From CAYTOF01 sp964439435 (GTDB lineage: Bacteria; Bacillota; Clostridia; Oscillospirales; QAMX01): a stretch of 8,006 bases of DNA. The notes beneath the pieces are model-generated. The model was not told where the DNA came from. It did not search any database and saw nothing but the letters and a program-made list of their open reading frames with translations. Positions within the stretch are counted from its first letter, which is position 1. Each line of letters starts with the position of its first letter. Below are positions 5,309-8,006 of the stretch, piece after piece. Location of the stretch: the NCBI GenBank assembly GCA_964439435.1, contig CAYTOF010000080.1, forward strand, positions 1-8,006. Reading direction: 5' to 3'. A program made the translations under genes and the position numbers.

Positions 5309-7450
5309 GTGAACAGCAAAAATTTGATTTGGAAGGCGGTACTCATCATGATGTGTTTTGCAACACTTGCCGGCTGCAATGCGTCGGACAGCACCCTTGG
5401 CGTGCACATCTCCCCCAAAGGCAATGATGTGAGCGGAAGCGGCACCAAGGGCAAGCCCTTTGCCACCCTTGAACGCGCGCTGGAAGAAGTGCGCAAGGAG
5501 CGTGCGGACTCTTCCGACCCACAAAAGAGCGCGACCATATATGTAAAGGAGGGCATCTACCCCATAAAAAGCGGCATCACCCTGACAGAAAAGGATTCCA
5601 ACCTGCACATAAAAGCAGAGCCCGGAGCGGTCTTTTCCGGCGGCACAAGGCTTGAAGGGGCGAAAACAGACATCCCCGGGGACATCGCCGCACGGCTAAA
5701 CCCCGAGGCACTGCCAAATATCCGCGCCTATGATCTGGGCGCTCTCGGCCTGGCAGCCGATGAAATCGGCAAGATCTACTCCTACGGCGCCTTCACCACC
5801 GCCGGCAAATACGACGGCGAAGTGAGCGGAGCGGCCTATGCCGACCTCTTTGTGGGCGGAAAACGCCAGCAGCTTGCCCGCTATCCCAACGGCAATGAAT
5901 TTGCCCGCACAAACAGGATCTTGGAAAAGGGCGACAACAGCTCCGACACGGAAAACTACTCCGAGCTTCGAAATCCCAAACCCGGCACCTTTACCGTGCG
6001 CGGAGACCTCTTTGCCCGCGTGGAGTCCTGGAAAAGCCTTGAGGATGTGTGGATACTTGGCTATTTCATGTATGACTGGGCGGACATGACAACACCCATC
6101 GCTAAAATCGACGTGGAGAAAAAGAGCATCACCCCCATCTTTACCAGCATCTACGGCTACAAGCACGATGCGCCCTTCTGCTTTTTCAATGTCCTCGAGG
6201 AGCTGGACGCCCCCGGCGAGTGGTATCTCGACAGGGAGAGCAACATCCTCTACTCCTATCCAAGCGATGAGGACGGCGAGGTCATCCTCTCCACCACCTC
6301 CGATGACCTGCTCACCATAGACGGAGCCGAGAACATCACAATCGAGGGCCTCGGCCTCCAATGCGGCAGAGGCGGCGGAATACGCGGGCAAGGCGACAAG
6401 CTCACCGTCAAGGACTGCACCCTCTCACAGTTTTCCACCAATGCCATAAGCCTTTCGGGCTATAACAACCTCGTGACAGGCTGCGACATCAGGGCCATCG
6501 GCGGCGATGCCATCTCCCTCTCGGGCGGGGATCGGCAAACCCTCACCCCCTCCAACAGCGCTGCAGAGAACAACCACATGGAGAGCTGGTCGGAGATCAC
6601 CCGCACATACCGCGCGGCGGTGCGCCTTTCCGGAATGGGACTACGCGCCTCTCACAACGAAATGCACGATGCCCCCCACCTGGCCATCACCTACTCTGGC
6701 AATGACATAATCATCGAATACAACGACATATACGACACCTGCTACAACACCTTTGACGGCGGGGCCATCTATGCGGGCAGAAGCTGGTCCATGTACGGCT
6801 GCATTATCCGATACAACCACCTGCGCAACATCGGCGGTGAACTCTCGGGGGATTACGGCCCCATGGCCATATATCTGGACGACGCCCTGAGCGGCCACGA
6901 GATCTACGGCAACATCCTGGAGGACTGCCACGGTCTTGCCATGCTCATCGGCGGCGGGCGGGACATCGTCATAAAAAACAACATCTTTATCAACTCCTAC
7001 CGCGCCATGCTCTTTGACCAGCGCGCCTGGGACGGCTATTTCGCCGATGGTTGGTTTGCCCACATGGTCATCCCCGAAAGCACCACCCTGTGGGACTCCC
7101 TGGGGAATATGCCCTACACCTCACAGCTCTGGGCGGAAAAATACCCCGAGCTTTCTGAAGTCATCACAGACAGAGCAAGTGACAAAAGCGCGGCCTTCCC
7201 CGTCAACCCCGCGGGCAACCTCATCGAAAACAATGTGATCTGCCTTTCCAGGGCGAACAAATTCGAGATAGCCGAGCAAGTGAACATCTACTCACAGGTG
7301 GGCGAAAATCTCGTTTTGGAAAGAAATGCGGACCCGGGCTTTGTGGATTTGGAGGGCAGAGATCTGAACTTGAAAGAGAGCTCCATCATCTTTTCGGAGC
7401 TGGAAGGCTTTGAAAAGATACCCTATGACAAAATAGGTCGCTTTAAATAA
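5309..7450 (+). CDS. Surface lipoprotein with right-handed parallel beta-helix, GH141-like glycosidase candidate
   Basis: A 713-residue exported protein starting at GTG 5309. Residues 1-22 are a lipoprotein signal peptide with lipobox LAG-C and lipidated Cys23. Residues about 31-115 form the first helix coils: HISPKGND, GTKGKPFATLERAL, then ATIYVKEGIY and PGAVFSGG. This opening is common to secreted beta-helix polysaccharide-active enzymes. Residues about 135-320 form an inserted beta-rich domain (ARYPNGNEF, EWYLDRESNILYSYP). Residues about 335-565 are regular beta-helix turns rich in Asn and Gly ladders (ITIEGLGL, VTGCDIRAIGGDAISLSGGDRQ, ASHNEMHDAPHLAI, IIEYNDIYDTC). The acidic motifs DGGAIYAGR (D483) and YLDD (D524, D525) are candidate catalytic residues. 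The whole pattern resembles the GH141 type, which family knowledge links to alpha-fucosidase and xylanase activity, but that assignment is inference. It is last in the operon, 37 bases after the DUF4838 remnant, and is followed by a terminator. Confidence 0.85.
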   Translation: MNSKNLIWKAVLIMMCFATLAGCNASDSTLGVHISPKGNDVSGSGTKGKPFATLERALEEVRKERADSSDPQKSATIYVKEGIYPIKSGITLTEKDSNLHIKAEPGAVFSGGTRLEGAKTDIPGDIAARLNPEALPNIRAYDLGALGLAADEIGKIYSYGAFTTAGKYDGEVSGAAYADLFVGGKRQQLARYPNGNEFARTNRILEKGDNSSDTENYSELRNPKPGTFTVRGDLFARVESWKSLEDVWILGYFMYDWADMTTPIAKIDVEKKSITPIFTSIYGYKHDAPFCFFNVLEELDAPGEWYLDRESNILYSYPSDEDGEVILSTTSDDLLTIDGAENITIEGLGLQCGRGGGIRGQGDKLTVKDCTLSQFSTNAISLSGYNNLVTGCDIRAIGGDAISLSGGDRQTLTPSNSAAENNHMESWSEITRTYRAAVRLSGMGLRASHNEMHDAPHLAITYSGNDIIIEYNDIYDTCYNTFDGGAIYAGRSWSMYGCIIRYNHLRNIGGELSGDYGPMAIYLDDALSGHEIYGNILEDCHGLAMLIGGGRDIVIKNNIFINSYRAMLFDQRAWDGYFADGWFAHMVIPESTTLWDSLGNMPYTSQLWAEKYPELSEVITDRASDKSAAFPVNPAGNLIENNVICLSRANKFEIAEQVNIYSQVGENLVLERNADPGFVDLEGRDLNLKESSIIFSELEGFEKIPYDKIGRFK

Positions 7451-7483
7451 GCGTATCCGCAGGGTCAAATACACTCCCGACAC

Positions 7484-7521
7484 AAAACGGCAGCAAAACA
7501 TTGCGCTTTGCTGCCGTTTTT
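7484..7521 (+). terminator. Intrinsic terminator of the lipoprotein operon
   Basis: A perfect 14-bp stem pairs 7484-7497 (AAAACGGCAGCAAA) with 7507-7520 (TTTGCTGCCGTTTT) around a 9-base loop and ends in a run of five T. It lies 33 bases after the beta-helix stop codon. The A run on the left arm means it could also stop transcription on the other strand. Confidence 0.93.
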
Positions 7522-7830
7522 ACACCTCTTTTTCCCTTTGTAACATCAATTCGAGCAGCTTTCCCTCATATCTTTCGTATATTGTAACATAACACATTTG
7601 TTGCGCTCTTGTGTTTTAACAATTGGCATGTCTGTAAACACACTGTTGTTTATACTTTTTTATATTTGTTGTCACTATTTTATCTGTATATGAGGTGAAT
7701 TGCATATAATTATAGCTTTTTCCAACTTGCGCTCATTTATATAATGTCGACATTGTGAACACATTAATCACTTTATGCTCTGTTCGTTGTTCATATTGTA
7801 ACTATATATGGTCAATTTTGCAAAAAGTTG
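7522..7830. other. AT-rich intergenic regulatory region (no gene seen)
   Basis: No open frame here has an SD or protein-like composition. Notable short elements are the 12-bp perfect palindrome AATGTCGACATT (7743-7754), the 10-bp palindrome TTTTGCAAAA (7816-7825) just upstream of the next -35, and a TGTGTTT/AAACACA inverted repeat (7610-7616, 7636-7642). TTGTAAC recurs near 7539, 7583 and 7796. CACTATTTTAT at 7673-7683 occurs again at 7923-7933, in the leader of the next gene. Several TATAAT-like hexamers (for example 7705-7710 and 7740-7745) lack a -35 and are not called promoters. Confidence 0.6.
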
Positions 7831-7859
7831 TTGACATCTTGAGAGCTCTGTGTTATAAA
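7831..7859 (+). promoter_or_regulatory. Strong sigma-A promoter of the downstream gene
   Basis: TTGACA (7831-7836), a 17-bp spacer and TATAAA (7854-7859) with an extended TGT (7851-7853). Transcription should start near 7866, leaving a leader of about 109 bases before the ATG at 7975. The hexamers and spacer length are identical to the operon promoter at 1064-1092. Confidence 0.85.
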
Positions 7860-7879
7860 TATAGCGTTAAATATCCCAT

Positions 7880-7913
7880 GGGGCAACGCCCTTTGGCGTT
7901 GCCCCCCATTTTT
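7880..7913 (+). promoter_or_regulatory. Terminator-like hairpin in the leader of the downstream gene (possible attenuator)
   Basis: A perfect 11-bp GC-rich stem (7880-7890 GGGGCAACGCC with 7895-7905 GGCGTTGCCCC) has a CTTT loop and is followed by CCA and five T residues (7909-7913). It falls about 14 bases after the predicted transcription start and 60 bases before the SD of the next gene. It could be a leader terminator or an mRNA-stabilising 5' hairpin. No riboswitch class is recognised, and no alternative antiterminator pairing is obvious by eye. Confidence 0.65.
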
Positions 7914-7974
7914 AAATATTGCCACTATTTTATATACACATATAAAGTACGGCATATACTGTAAGGAGGTACAG

Positions 7975-8006
7975 ATGAGTAGAAAGAGAATTCTTGCCCT
8001 GGTCAT
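7975..8006 (+). CDS. Start of an exported protein, probably a lipoprotein or solute-binding protein (3' end outside window)
   Basis: ATG 7975 follows a perfect AAGGAGG (7963-7969) by five bases. The ten visible codons read MSRKRILALV, a positively charged n-region running into a hydrophobic stretch, as in the signal peptides of exported proteins. The gene has its own promoter and leader. An ABC-transporter sugar-binding protein is plausible from context, given the carbohydrate operon upstream, but the mature protein is not visible. Confidence 0.7.
   Translation, partial: MSRKRILALV

Noticed and set aside
5125..5608. Two overlapping minus-strand frames of about 145-160 codons across the DUF4838 remnant and the beta-helix gene start.
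   Set aside because: They oppose both the remnant and the signal peptide of the next gene, and neither has an SD or family resemblance.
5696..6391. A 231-codon open frame on the minus strand inside the beta-helix gene, and another at 6641-7063.
   Set aside because: Both are antisense shadows in a GC-rich gene. Their Val/Gly-rich translations look like the complement of the Asn/Gly/Asp-rich helix repeats.
7484..7913. Possible CRISPR array or mobile-element ends suggested by the repeated short motifs and hairpins downstream of the operon.
   Set aside because: The repeats are only 7-12 bases with irregular spacing, there are no transposase genes or paired terminal repeats, and the hairpins are explained as a terminator and a leader structure.
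7755..8006. Short open frames on both strands of the AT-rich region before the last gene.
   Set aside because: They run through the promoter and hairpin of the downstream gene, lack SDs and have Cys/Tyr/Ile-rich random composition.

Overview
The window looks like a chromosomal segment of an anaerobic, low-GC Gram-positive-type bacterium (Bacillota, probably class Clostridia). The reasons are strong AGGAGG ribosome-binding sites, GTG starts, sigma-A promoters of the form TTGACA-17 bp-TATAAA with an extended TGn, hairpin-plus-T terminators, AT-rich spacers between richer coding regions, and lipoproteins with a Thr/Ser/Pro linker after the lipobox. This placement is inference; no taxonomic marker gene is present.

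Layout. Bases 1-138 are the 3' end of a plus-strand gene, probably an extracellular solute-binding protein, closed by a perfect intrinsic terminator (193-227). A zinc-dependent nucleoside deaminase of the CMP/dCMP deaminase superfamily is encoded on the minus strand (348-827) with its own strong SD. An AT-rich spacer (828-1207) ends in a strong plus-strand promoter (1064-1092). This drives an apparent operon of three secreted lipoproteins: two tandem paralogues of the DUF4838 / alpha-glucuronidase-like glycosidase type (1208-3103 and 3192-5099), then a right-handed parallel beta-helix protein (5309-7450) resembling GH141-type glycosidases. Between the second and third genes lies a 46-codon remnant of the 3' end of a third DUF4838 copy (5134-5271), so the array was once longer. 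The operon closes with a 14-bp-stem terminator (7484-7521).

Downstream is an AT-rich regulatory region (7522-7974) with two short palindromes, a second promoter of the same architecture as the first (7831-7859), and a terminator-like hairpin inside the predicted leader (7880-7913). It precedes the first ten codons of another exported protein (7975-8006), cut by the window edge.

How the genes may work together. All three complete operon proteins have the lipidated cysteine at residue 23, so they should be anchored on the outer face of the membrane. Two glycosidase-like families plus flanking transport-type genes suggest a surface glycan-depolymerisation and sugar-uptake locus. The substrate is not visible from sequence; branched plant polysaccharides such as pectin or glucuronoxylan are a guess from what is known of related families. 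The deaminase faces the other way, has its own control and is probably unrelated.
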